This document shows, in pieces, positions 33,386-43,998 of a stretch of 64,000 bases of DNA. The stretch's first letter is position 1. Every line of letters begins with the position of its first letter. A model generated the notes under the pieces. It searched no databases and had not been told where the DNA came from. It worked only from the letters and a program-made list of their open reading frames with translations. The stretch comes from Deuterostichococcus epilithicus. Its lineage: Eukaryota; Chlorophyta; Trebouxiophyceae; Prasiolales; Stichococcaceae. Where the stretch lies: assembly GCA_033439295.1 (NCBI GenBank), contig JAVTLE010000017.1, positions 496,001 to 560,000 of the forward strand, written 5' to 3'. The translations under genes and the position numbers were made by a program.

Positions 33386-35090
33386 AAAGCATGGGCGGCA
33401 GCGCCCGGGCAGGATCGTCCCGTCGGCGGCCGAAGAAAAGAAGAGCAGCCGAGCAGCCTTGGAGGAAGCGGCAGCGGCGGAAGCGGCAGCGGGGGAAGCA
33501 GCAGCGGCACACTGAGTTCTGGCCCGGCGGCGTCGCTCAGAGGTTTGGATCTGCATGGTGGCAGCCGCGACGGCAGTAGCAGCAGCGGCAGCAGCAGCAG
33601 CAGCATACATGGCGGCAGCGGAGCCCTGGTTCGCCAGCGCTCGAGATGTTCTGTCAAGAGCCATTGCGGCCCTCTGCCGCCAATGTCCCGATGCAGCAGC
33701 GGCGGGAGCAGCGGTTTATGCGCCGGCTGCAGCATGCTGAATAAGGGCTGCCGGCGCTGCGAGCACCACTGAAGGTGTTGTGTCGCCCGGCCAGAGCTGC
33801 AGCTGTCAGTCTGCTGCAGCAGAGATGTCAACTCTGGCTGTGCAATGATGAGGATCTGGGTGTGTGTGCAGTTTGGTGGCCCCAATGCAATTGTGATGTT
33901 CTAACCCCGCCCGTGGTCTTAGGAGGCATAGTCAGCGACATAGTCATATCGACTGCTGATGTCGACTTCGCCGCTGCATGCTGCTTGTACAATTTGCCGC
34001 AGCACATCACTAAGAACGTAAGAAAGTCAGTGAGCAGGCTCTTGACTAGGTCACGAATCCTCGTATTATTGACGCTCGCGTTTGAAGCTTGGTCATCTAC
34101 ACAGCGACTGCAAATACCTCAGCTTCCGGGCATGCGTGCATGCAGCCGCCCGTGCAGGTCCAGAACATCCTCTTGGCGGTGAATGGATGTGCAGACTTGC
34201 ACCAGGAGTCTCACGTGTTGACATGAGGCAAGAGCCTCTCAAAAGTTGCGATCATGAAGGACCGGCTGTGTCAACCGATGGCTGGTGTTGTCGCCATGTC
34301 GTCGCCGCCCCAACAAATCGTCCACCAGCACTTCTGCACCTGCTAATAGCCTGCATGCCTACCTAAGGAGCCGGACGAGCGCAGCCTCCTAGACGCACGA
34401 GACTGCCGATGTGTGACGCTCTAGTGCTACCCACTCACCCTCTGCATCCCTTCCCCTCCCCCACCTCCACGTCACGCGTGCGCGCACGGGTGTTTCCTCC
34501 CCCATCCGAATCGGCATGGATACAAAGAGCACGCGGCCGTGTTCGCATTTCAGCCCCGCAGGCGGCTACGCAGGGCTAGGGCGGTGAATTGGCCGCGGCC
34601 GGAGGAGCCGCGGTGTAGATAGTTTGCCCTACTTGTAGCGACTGTCGCCGCCGCGCTGCGGCTCCGGCTCCCTAGACCCTAAACCCTCTTGCTCCGGCTC
34701 GTCCATGGAGTCCGGCAGCGGGCAACTGTATGGAGAAGAAGCCACATGAAGCTGCCTGAGGGAATTCGCCCTTGTCATGATTCCCATACACAACACGGTT
34801 TTCCATACACAAAAACCGTGTGTTTTTTATGTTTGTCAGTGTGAACTGGAATGACAGGGTGCGTTGGTGGCTGCACTCGAGCCTCGTGGTCTCCTCGGCC
34901 GTATGTCCGCCGAACAAGGGTTTTGGGGTGACCGGGGCTATTGCAAATTCAAGTAGGGGTTGCCTCTGTCACCTGTCAAAGGGGTCCAGGTCTGGTGGCA
35001 GTTCCTCCAGCGGCACCTGCAACATGACATGCATGAGCACCTCGGACATGCAAGTGTGGCGCAAGTCCCCTACACGCATCCCTACAGCAG
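33386..35090. other. Convergent 3' flanks of alpha-SNAP and NAD kinase
   Basis: No supported exon. It contains a GCA-rich microsatellite at about 33571-33606 with an Ala/Ser-rich open stretch around it, a telomere-like tract at about 34669-34687 and a hairpin at 34789-34824 near the NAD kinase side. Confidence 0.5.
34789..34824. other. Hairpin between convergent genes
   Basis: Arms at about 34789-34802 and 34811-34824 (acaacacggtttt against aaaaaccgtgtgtt) flank an 8-9 base loop. It sits in the convergent intergenic region, like the hairpin at 2049-2078. Confidence 0.6.
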
Positions 35091-38000
35091 TCAACAAAAG
35101 GCGGCCGCAGGGCGGCATGGCAACAGACATGGCAACCAGCAGTGACTCGCCTGCGGGCCGGTCGGGCGGATGGCCAGGTTCCATTTCAGCTTCTGTGTGA
35201 TGCCCTCGTACCTGCAAGCACACGAAGCAGGCTTGGAGTCTGGTTGATAGCATCTGTGGTTTTCTGAGCGACACCATGGGCGGCGCGCACTGGGACATCG
35301 TGCAGCAGGTGGCATGCCGCACCCAACATCTTATAGATGAGGTAAACTGGAGATGGAATAAAGGCGAAGTTTCCACAGCGCACCAGTCTCGGTCCAAATA
35401 GCCGAGGGACACCATGGGCAGCGCGCATTTCGAGGTTGTGCAGCGGATCGCGCTGCCGCGCTGCAGCCGCATCGTGTGCCGCCCATCGAAGCTCGCCCTG
35501 CGGTGACAAATGGAGGTCCCAAGCGCTCAGAGCAGCAGCCGGAACGGGCCATGGAGCTCGACGGCAGCTGCGGCACCTGGCCTCGATGACGTCGGCGGGC
35601 ACGGCCCGCCGGCGGCACCGTGTATGAGGGGTTCGCCCGTCAAGTGGAGCGAGTCCCAATTCGCAATGGTACTGAAATGGCAATTCACACTGGCTGCGCG
35701 GCACACCTCGGCATCTAAACAGCCCAATGCCGGCTCGCATTGTCGGAGGTGCAGCATCCTGTAAGGCACCTGGGGCTTTGGGGTGAACCCTAAACTCTGT
35801 GGGAGCAGGGAGTGCGCGCACCGGGCATGCGACCGCGCGTGCGGCGGGATCTGCACCACAATCTCACTGGACTCAGGGAGCACCAGGGGGCGGAACGACA
35901 GCGAGTGCGGCGCAATGGGCGTGATGAGCGTCCCCGCCACCGACGGCGCCACCATCGGCCCGCCCGCCGACATGGAGTACGCCGTCGAGCCGCTCGGCGT
36001 GGAGATGATCAGCCCGTCAGCCTGCGGACAAGGTTGATGCTCTCGGTTGTATCTGAGGTTGTGCTTGGACCAGAATCCCGCCCTTCAACATGGTATGGGC
36101 GTCAACCCAGTAATGTCAGTCGGCAAACGCCTGCTTTACGACCACGGCGGCAAGGCGCTCCTCTCAAATATTGTGTGCCGATTCCGTTGAAAAGAATTGA
36201 GATGAGAGTCACAGAAGACGGTCACCTGCACGGTGGTGATGTGGTGGCGGTCGGCCGACACCTGCAGCGTGACCATCGCAGGCGACGCGCCGCGATCCAC
36301 TAGGCACTCGTTCAGCACATGATGCACCGCCTGCCGCTCCCCGTTCCTGCAGCAGAGGTAGAGTGGCGACTCAGATGGTGTCGTGGCAGAGGGTGTTCCC
36401 GGCTGCAGTGGTGTCATCCACACGAGGGACAGCGCAGAGTAGGGCAGAGCTGCAAAATCCTGCAAAGCATGCATACTACTGCATACTGCTGCTGCGAGAA
36501 AAGCCCTTTCAGCGTTTGAGAATGTGCAAGGTGCAGTACGCGGGGTGCCACATCTGAGGGTTGAAGAAGCGACTCACAAGAACACCTCACAGCACTTGCG
36601 GGTGCGCAGCGTGCAGAAGACGGGGTGGTCGTTTGCGCCCAGCACCCGCGCCAGCGCGTTTTGGAAGTCTTCAACGTCGTACGGCGTCAAGAAGCCTGCG
36701 GCGGAGCACGGGTCCGGCAACATCAGCTAGGGTCCCAGTCGCGGTGGCACGGCAGGGCTTCCTGACGTCGCCATCCTGCTGCTGTTCCGTCCAGCAGCGC
36801 TGCTGTGGCTGTGCTCTGCCGGCGTAGCAGGCAGAGCTCGTCTCAGCAGCGTGCTGTGTGCGCTCGCGGCACCAACTTGGCCACAACAGCTGTCACGGGA
36901 GGAGGATCAGACACAGGATTGAACACAGGCCGCATGGGGTGGCAGCTCTCGGTAGCCACCGCCGCCGCCGCCGGCCGGCACGGCGCGACTCGCCTGCCGT
37001 CGTGCAAATATGACACGCAGCTTCGATGATGTGTGCAGCAGAGACGAGCGCCCCCAACGATGTGGGCTTGCGAAATCTGCCCCAGCTTACTGATGTCTGC
37101 CTGTGCTGAATGAAACACCACTCGCAGGCAGGCGACTGCCATTTACGGCAAGGTGTACGACATCCCAGAGCCTTTCAAGCGTAGCCCCTATCTATGCCGT
37201 TCAAGCGCAACCCCTATCAATTCTCACCCAGGGTGCCCATGGCGAAGGCGACGACCGGCGGCAGCGGCTCGTCCGCCACAAACAGGCTGGTGAGGTGCAG
37301 CACGGTGCCGTCGCCACCCAGCGTGATGCAGAAGTCTGCGTCTGCGCGGTATGAGGGAGAACGAGTGCTGTGACACGCATTGGACCGCGAACTCTCGAAC
37401 TGCAAGGGCACTCTCAAATGTACAGGCTGGTAAGTTGCAGCACCGATCCGTTGCCGCCCAGTGTGATGGAAGACATCCGCGTCTGTATGTGGAGACAACG
37501 GTTTGCAGAGCGCGTGTATCTTGGTAATGCCCATCACAGTCCGGCTTGCCAGGTGCAGCATGGTGCCATCGCTGCTGAGCGCGATGACACACAAGCGACT
37601 TGGGGACAGGCATGCAGAGTGCGGCCGCCGGTGCCTCGGGCCAGCGAGCAATAGGGGAAGGGAGCACAAAGCGAATGCGGAAAGGTGCATGCGACATTTC
37701 TGTGTGTTCTGTCGTTTCTGCAGGATCGGATACGCAGCCATTTGCATCGACGAAGGGAGCAGGGGCCCAAACTCCAGAATGGTGGGTGTCCGAGCACCGT
37801 TTCTGCAGGGGTCGAAGACGCGGTATTGGGGAAACTCCTTCTGCACCCGCCGCTCCACCATCACCTCTATGCCCTGGCCCTCCAGCCTGACGCACAACAG
37901 AATAGAAATGCTGTGGGATGGGAAGTAACTCAAACGGCGCCGGGGAGTTGCGCTCCTGGATGCGCCAGTCCACCAGCATCCCGATGCCCCGGCCCCCCAG

Positions 38001-39359
38001 CCTGACAAGATGAAGACAGCACCAGTGGATGCCTGGTTGTTGCGCTCTTGGACACCGCCAATCCACCAGCATCCCAATGCCCCCGGCCCTCCAGCCTGAT
38101 GCACACAGCAAACTCAAGGTGTAAAGGTTATCATCGGATGCCTGGGATTTGCCTCTTGGACGCGCCGATCCACCTGAACCACGGTGCCCTGGCCCCTCCG
38201 CAGCCTGACACGGCAATATCAACCCAGGATGGAATCGAAATCAGAGGGTGCCCCAATGCTGTCATGTGGGAGGCTCACCAGGCGGCGATGTCTTTCAGCG
38301 CTGCCGATGTGCGGGCGCTGCCCGACTTCTTCACGATGAAGGCAGTCTTTGGGCCGCCTTCGTCCCACACCAGGTGCGCACGCCGCTGCAGCTGCAGGTT
38401 GCTGCTGGCGTCCTCCCACTCCAGGGTGGCCCCCTTGACCGGCCCTGTGTCAAAGGACGTCCATATTCTGACTCAGACTGTGCAGCGGCGGTGTGCAGTG
38501 CCCGCCGCTGCACCTGCAGGTCGTTGCCCGCAACCTCCCACTCCAGGGTCGCCCCTGCGTCGGCTGTGCAAGCTGGGCGGAGGAAGTGGAGCGAAGCTGG
38601 TATAGCGCGGGGCTGTCATCGTGTAGAGGCGACCGCGTCGGTGTGCACGCACATTGTATGCCAGCTGCGGGCCCCATCCCAAACTTTTCGTTATCTTTCA
38701 CCTCCGGCACCTGGCAGGTGCACTGCGGCATCCTCACAGGATACGGCAAGTTTCCGATGCGAGCCGCAGATTGGTCCTGCCTTGCTTGCATGCAAAGCCA
38801 ACCACAAGCCCACCACATGGCTGGTCAACTGTAGGTGACCAGCCAGCTGCTACTCTCACAGAGGCACAAGAGCAGCCCGACGGTCGGAGAAGACACACAA
38901 TCACATCAACGGAAATTGAGGGTTTTAAACCGGAAAAGGAAAATAATAAACACCTGGGCTGTTGTGCGGGTGGGTATCCGAGTGCGAGGCCGAGGCCGAG
39001 CAGGCGCCGCATATCTTGACGTTTTTCCGCAGCGTCGGGTGCGCAAACAGCGTGTTGACGTCCAGCTTCCGCCCGCTGCCGTCGCCGTGGTCGCCGCCGC
39101 CACCGCCGCTGCCGAAGCTCCGCCGGTGCAGTGTCGTTTGCAGCGCCGGCACGGGCGGTGGCGGCCCTGCCGTCAGCGCCGCGGCAGCGCACGCAAGGGC
39201 ATTGCTGCGCGAGGCTGCGCCCAGCCTCGCGGGCAAGCTGCTTGCTGCCGGCTGCAGGGCCAGCGCCGCCGTTGATGCAGGACGGGCCAGCGCAGACTGT
39301 GCAGCAGGCAGGCCGGCCATATCCAGCATTCGCATGCCGGCGAGGCCGCGAGCACACAT
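35091..39359 (-). CDS. NADK: NAD kinase, probably organelle-targeted
   Basis: Nine exons on minus: 39359-38954, 38444-38279, 37886-37798, 37341-37228, 36695-36578, 36346-36226, 36021-35822, 35497-35384, 35211-35091. All in phase, 1449 nt, 482 aa. It phosphorylates NAD to NADP with ATP. Diagnostic motifs: [11 protein letters not shown] (GGDG at about residue 229), [45 protein letters not shown] (GSTAYS at about 349), [29 protein letters not shown] and [13 protein letters not shown]. The first about 110 residues are Ala/Ser/Arg-rich with LHRRSFG, consistent with a mitochondrial or plastid transit peptide. The C-terminal 28 residues after KLKWN are Cys/Pro-rich and unusual. Introns 1-3 carry trains of decayed exon copies. 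An upstream in-frame ATG cannot be excluded. Confidence 0.93.
35265..35345 (-). repeat. Echo of NAD kinase exon 35384-35497
   Basis: The segment beginning with 'acaccatgggcggcgcgcac' repeats the exon's 'acaccatgggcagcgcgcat' about 130 bp away, inside the last intron. Confidence 0.7.
37415..38215 (-). repeat. Echo trains of NAD kinase exons 3 and 4
   Basis: Two decayed copies (about 37415-37490, 37535-37600) of the GGDG exon's acceptor side precede exon 37341-37228. Three decayed copies (about 37945-38005, 38045-38100, 38155-38210) of the start of exon 37886-37798, each with the 'ccagcctga' acceptor, precede that exon at spacings of about 115, 94 and 109 bp. Confidence 0.85.
38485..38575 (-). 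repeat. Echo of NAD kinase exon 2 start
   Basis: On minus the segment reads [20 protein letters not shown], against the real exon's [20 protein letters not shown], about 120 bp upstream of it. Confidence 0.85.
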
Positions 39360-40819
39360 AGGCGGGCTGGAGGAACCTAGGCTCTGCCAGCTGCGCAGCG
39401 ACACAAGCTGACTGCAAATGTGCCTCCTCGCAGCACCAAAGGCAGCCTCCGAGCCTGACGTTTCACTCGCCAGAGGCGAAGCCAGGGGGAGCACCCTGGC
39501 AGCACCGAACACTGCGCTGCTGCAGTTATACGCTAGTCGCAGGGCGGGTCCGACCGACTGCAAATGTCTCAATGACATGCCGAGATGGCTGCATGCATGG
39601 CTCCGAGGCCAACTCTGGCAGGTAGAATTGATGCTGCACCAGGACCTAGGGATGCACAACCTCTGGCAATGCTGCCTCACGGAATGTTTAAGCGATGACA
39701 GCGAGCAGCTGTGCTTAGAGCCAATCAAAAACTTGCAGAGCGCTGAGGTCGCACACTGTTGCTCAAAAGTCAGCAAGAGTATCGAAGGATCGCATCGCAC
39801 GGTCAGCGGATCAGCTGTAGCTGCGAACTTGGCGGGCTTTGCGAGCTGCAAAACGGGATCTGGCACAGTCTCCTTAAGCGCTGCAGGCTCTGCACCACTT
39901 GCACTTGGCAGGACATGAGCATTTTGTAGGCAGGACATGCATTTTGCCATTTTCCATTCGCCAATTTGCCCGTACAGCAGAGGTGCAAGTACAGACCCGC
40001 CGAATCTCCAGGTCTGCATCCACCACCGAGCTTGCACTGCATCTACAGCCTCCCTGGCCGTCCTGCCATCATGCTCGCGAGCGGCAGCATGACCTGGGGA
40101 TGTGCCTACGCAGCGCAATCTGCCAATGTCAACGAGCAACCGCGCCTTCGCGCTTGTCAGCACCGTGCTTGTCTCTCGCAATGCCTTGCGGCCTGCCAAG
40201 CGGCATCGGGACAGCGCTGCCGATACTCGTACCCCTTTGGCCGTCTTGCAGCGCAGCCTCATGCAGCAGCGGCGCAAAGAACCAGCCGGCCTTCCATGCG
40301 GCACGCTGCAGCCGCCTCATGCGCAGAAGCAGATCGGGCGGCATAAGACAACGCGCAGGTCTAGCCCGTGACATCCGGAGAGGTACGCTTAGGTGCAGGC
40401 AGGCTGCAGAGTCTGCCAGGGCAGAATGCTTGTATGAGTGTTTGACGCGCCTTGCCACGCAGCACGCAGGCCGCCGAGCGATGCGGCAACTGCGGGCTGC
40501 ATTCTTCCCTCCTCTGCTTCCCACAGCTCGGAGCCAGCCTGACGGGCGGCACTACCTGTGCCAGGGCTGCTGCTCTTGTCAAAACGCGGAGCGTTTTGCC
40601 GAAGGTCGCATTGGGTGGGTGTCTTGTGCTTCAACTGCTGACGTCGTGGTGTTCAGCATTCAGCAATCCAGAAAAATCAGTGCACTCGGATGAAACCCTG
40701 CTGTTCTCAGTATTATGCCTGTCTCTTGCGAAGCAAGGTATGCAATCTTCAGGTATCCCCTGGTGTCAGGAAGAGCAGCCACAAGCGGCAAAGGCTACCT
40801 GCCAACGAAGCTACCGCAG
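39360..40819. other. Divergent region: NAD kinase promoter and unresolved 5' part of gene 9
   Basis: No confident exon. It should hold the NAD kinase promoter. At about 40470-40570 there is one more zinc-ribbon-like unit (ERCGNCG ... PDGRHYLCQGC), but its halves are in different frames, so it is either a decayed unit or split by an unrecognised intron. The start codon of the zinc-ribbon gene probably lies in this stretch. Confidence 0.45.
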
Positions 40820-41447
40820 GAGTGCAAGCTTTGTGGCCTGGTCCTGGCAGCAGAGCACTTTGCGCTGTACCCCACGAGTAAAATTGGGCGCCACCGCCTC
40901 TGCAGGTGCGTCTTTCCTCCGCATCCCTCCTGGTGCTGCCCACGTATACACGCTGCGTGGTGAGCCCTCGATGCAACCGCAACTGGCCCCACACCTGTTT
41001 CATTCCGAGCACAGGCAGCAGCAAACAAAAGTGCATCCGTAGGAGCCTGCCTCGTCTTCGTTGGCATATACATGCACGCGCAGGGCCTGCAAAGCAGAGA
41101 AGGACGCTCGTCGATCCCGCGCCAGGGCCAGCCCCCCCACCCCCCCGCCCCGCGAGCCGCCGCCGACCAAGTGCTGCGCACGGTGCTCACGCACCCAGGA
41201 CTCTGACTCATTCACCAAAAACCCGCGTTCCCCGGACGGCCTGCACTATATCTGCAAGCAGTGCTGGATGCACCAGCGGCGCTTGAATGATGCCGCGCGA
41301 GCAGCGCCGCGGGTGCCCCCGCAGCAGCAGATCTGCAGCAGGTGTGGGGAGGTCAAGTCCGCTGCTATGTTCTCAAAGCACAAGAGTTCGTCCGTGGGCC
41401 TGAATCTGATTTGCAAAGAACGCTGGGCAGAGCGTTGGGCGCGCTAG
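40820..41447 (+). CDS. Zinc-ribbon repeat protein (5' end unresolved)
   Basis: Two exons, 40820-40905 and 41084-41447, join in phase 2 and end at TAG. They give three zinc-ribbon-like units of the form C-x2-C ... F ... G ... C-x2-C. Unit 1 is ECKLCG...RHRLCRACK, with the second Cys pair created across the splice junction. Unit 2 is KCCARCSRTQ...LHYICKQCW. Unit 3 is QICSRCGEVK...LNLICKERW, where the last Cys is replaced by Arg. Such ribbons bind structural zinc; nucleic-acid or protein binding is possible but not shown. A further unit upstream at about 40470-40570 is out of frame. No start codon could be assigned, so the feature is partial. Confidence 0.6.
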
Positions 41448-42319
41448 CTTGGCATGCCGCAGGCGGGTGCTACAGCAGCGCAGGGCTGCCAGCTGCCAGC
41501 TGCCAGAGGGAGGCTTTATACGGCAGGGGACTGTCATGCAGACAGGCTTCCTGGGCGGCCTGCGCTAGGGTGGAGCAGGATGGACATCTGGTGGCCGTCG
41601 CTGCCAGCATATTGCTCAGACAAGTTTTAATCGACGGATGGTTTTGGGCAGTTTTTGCCTTTTTGGTTACCTTCTGATGCTATTTTCTTTCAAAATCGAA
41701 AGGCAATACCAGCCTACACCCGGTGCAGCTAAGAGGACCCTCGTGGGCTGCAGCATGGTAACCTCACCGAAGCTGTCAGTTGATAAAACCTCGACACCTA
41801 TGTAGCTCTCACGGAGCCGTCTCATCAGGTAGTCTTCGAAATGACAGCGGCAGCGGTGACCGCGATCTTGGCGCGGAGCTACTTAGGTAGAGAGCAAACG
41901 AAACTTCAAGATGAAGCAGGCGGCCGCATCCAATGAAGTCAAATTCACACAGACATTGTATCCAAGAAATTGTGCCAGCCCTGAGCACCCTGCCTTTGTT
42001 CATCACAGGAAGAGGCATCCGAGACCTCTATACACGAAATTAGCAAGCTGCCGTCTGATCCACTGCCACCAGCGTCTGCGAACCCGCGGACCCGCGTGCA
42101 TAACATAGTTGCTAGGGATCGTTGGGCTGTCGTACCTCGTCCGCCAGCTGAAAAGCCGAGCCCCTATGCGCCGCAGGCCAGGGGCGCAGCGTCAAAACTG
42201 CCGGAGGCAGCAGGAAGCTGCGACAGCGGCAGGTCGCCAGGGTCGATTGAGACCGACAGCCGCGACCGCCGTGAGTCCCCTGACAGCCGGGTGTCAACAG
42301 AAGCAGCCGATTCAGACTA
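41448..42319. other. Convergent 3' flanks of gene 9 and the kinase
   Basis: Mostly non-coding in composition. On plus, 42096-42335 is open and coding-like (PPAEKPSPYAPQ ... DSDYYRAS, stop) and overlaps the kinase stop region by 16 bp. No in-phase upstream exon was found, so it is recorded but not called as a gene. Confidence 0.4.
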
Positions 42320-43918
42320 CTATCGCGCATCCTGAGATGACTGCCTCTGCGCGAGCACGCTGGCTGCATGACGACCCTCCGCCTGCTGCTGCTGCTGCTG
42401 TGGCGGCGGCGGCGGCGGTAGCGGCGCCCCTGCCGCCATTGGCAGGCTCCTCTGCCCACCAGTCATCGGCAGGCCGTGCTGCGTGGCTGTGGTGGCGGGG
42501 CCGGGCGGCAACCGGCCGCTCTGCTCGCCATGGCGCTGCAGCGACGTGTTCCTGCTCTCCCCCAGACGGGCTGCCTGCGATCCCAATTCGCAAAGGGTCA
42601 GAGTATGGTGCAAGGTATGAGTACATGTGCCGGCGTCCCAGCTTATTCTCACATTTTCACCTCAAGCACGCCAGTCTCACTTGACAAGATGCGCACATGC
42701 CCCTGTCTGCCAGCGTCTCGTGTCATGCCTCTGTGCTGTGCAAGACGTTTCTTGAACAGAGCTTCTAGCCGCATGATCCCGCTTGCAAACATGACGGAAC
42801 CGACACGAGCACCATGCACCTCCTGACCTGTCTGCTGTGTCCGGCCGCCACCGACACGCCATGCAAGCCGCCGCCGCCGCCGCCGCCGACGGCAATGTAG
42901 TGGTGCGACTGCCGGCCTTGGTGCCCAGGCACGGCCTGCGGTGCCGAACAACGGCCGCCGCTGCCGCCGCCGCCGCCGAAAGCCGAGCTCTGCGACTGCT
43001 GCGGCAGCAGGCGGTGGCTCCGCACGCTGGCGGCGGCTGCCTGCTGCTGCCTGCTGGGGTGAAGCGCGGATGCTGCAGGGTGGGCGCCAGCCCCGCCGCC
43101 AAGGAACCCGCCTGCAGATGGCACAGAGCGTGCATTGCACACTGCACGGCAGAGTCCGGTCGCTGCTCGCATCCATGTCAAGCAGCAGGACAGCAGGCTA
43201 GAAGGAGGCAGGGTCGGTGCATGTGCAGGTTTGCACTCGCTGCCGGCAAACTGGGGCTTGTGGGCCAGGCTGGCACGTTAGGTACCGGCCACCCTTCGCC
43301 TGATTGGCACACGCTAGCGCAGCCATTCTGCACGATGATCGCTCAAGGCTGGTGATCAGGGACGCACGAGTGGAGCGGCGGTCGGCGCGGGGTGAGGCAT
43401 CGTGCGGGTGCAGTGCCTGCTTCGTGGCGCGCCCGTGGAAGCTGAAGCCAGGGAGCCACACCCGCTTCAGCGCCGCCATCCTGCGAGACGCGGCCCTCTG
43501 TTCATAAGAAACAAGGCAGATGCTGCAGCACTGGCGCACAGCAGCCAGCGACCTGTGGAACAAAGTGATGCAACTGCCGGTGAGGTGGTGAGGGGCAATC
43601 CAGCAGGTCGGCTGCATGGAAGGATGTGTTCAGCGGCTTGCATGCTCAGGTGCCGCACTGTTTTTGGGTCGGCACGCGGGCTGCAGCATCGCACGAACAT
43701 CATCTGCTCCCCACGTCACATGATGTACAGCCTTGCATAGGTATCACTGCACATCGCCGCACCCACCTGGGGAAGGTGTGGCCCAGCCCTGTGGCCTTTG
43801 GCGCCAGCTGCGCGGCGTCGTGTGGCAGCAGTCCCATGCCGCGTGTAAACGCCGCTGCCGCGAGCGAATCCTGCGGATGCCCCAGCGGCGGGTGCAGCGG
43901 CGGCGCCGCCCTGCGGCC

Positions 43919-43998
<80 letters not shown>

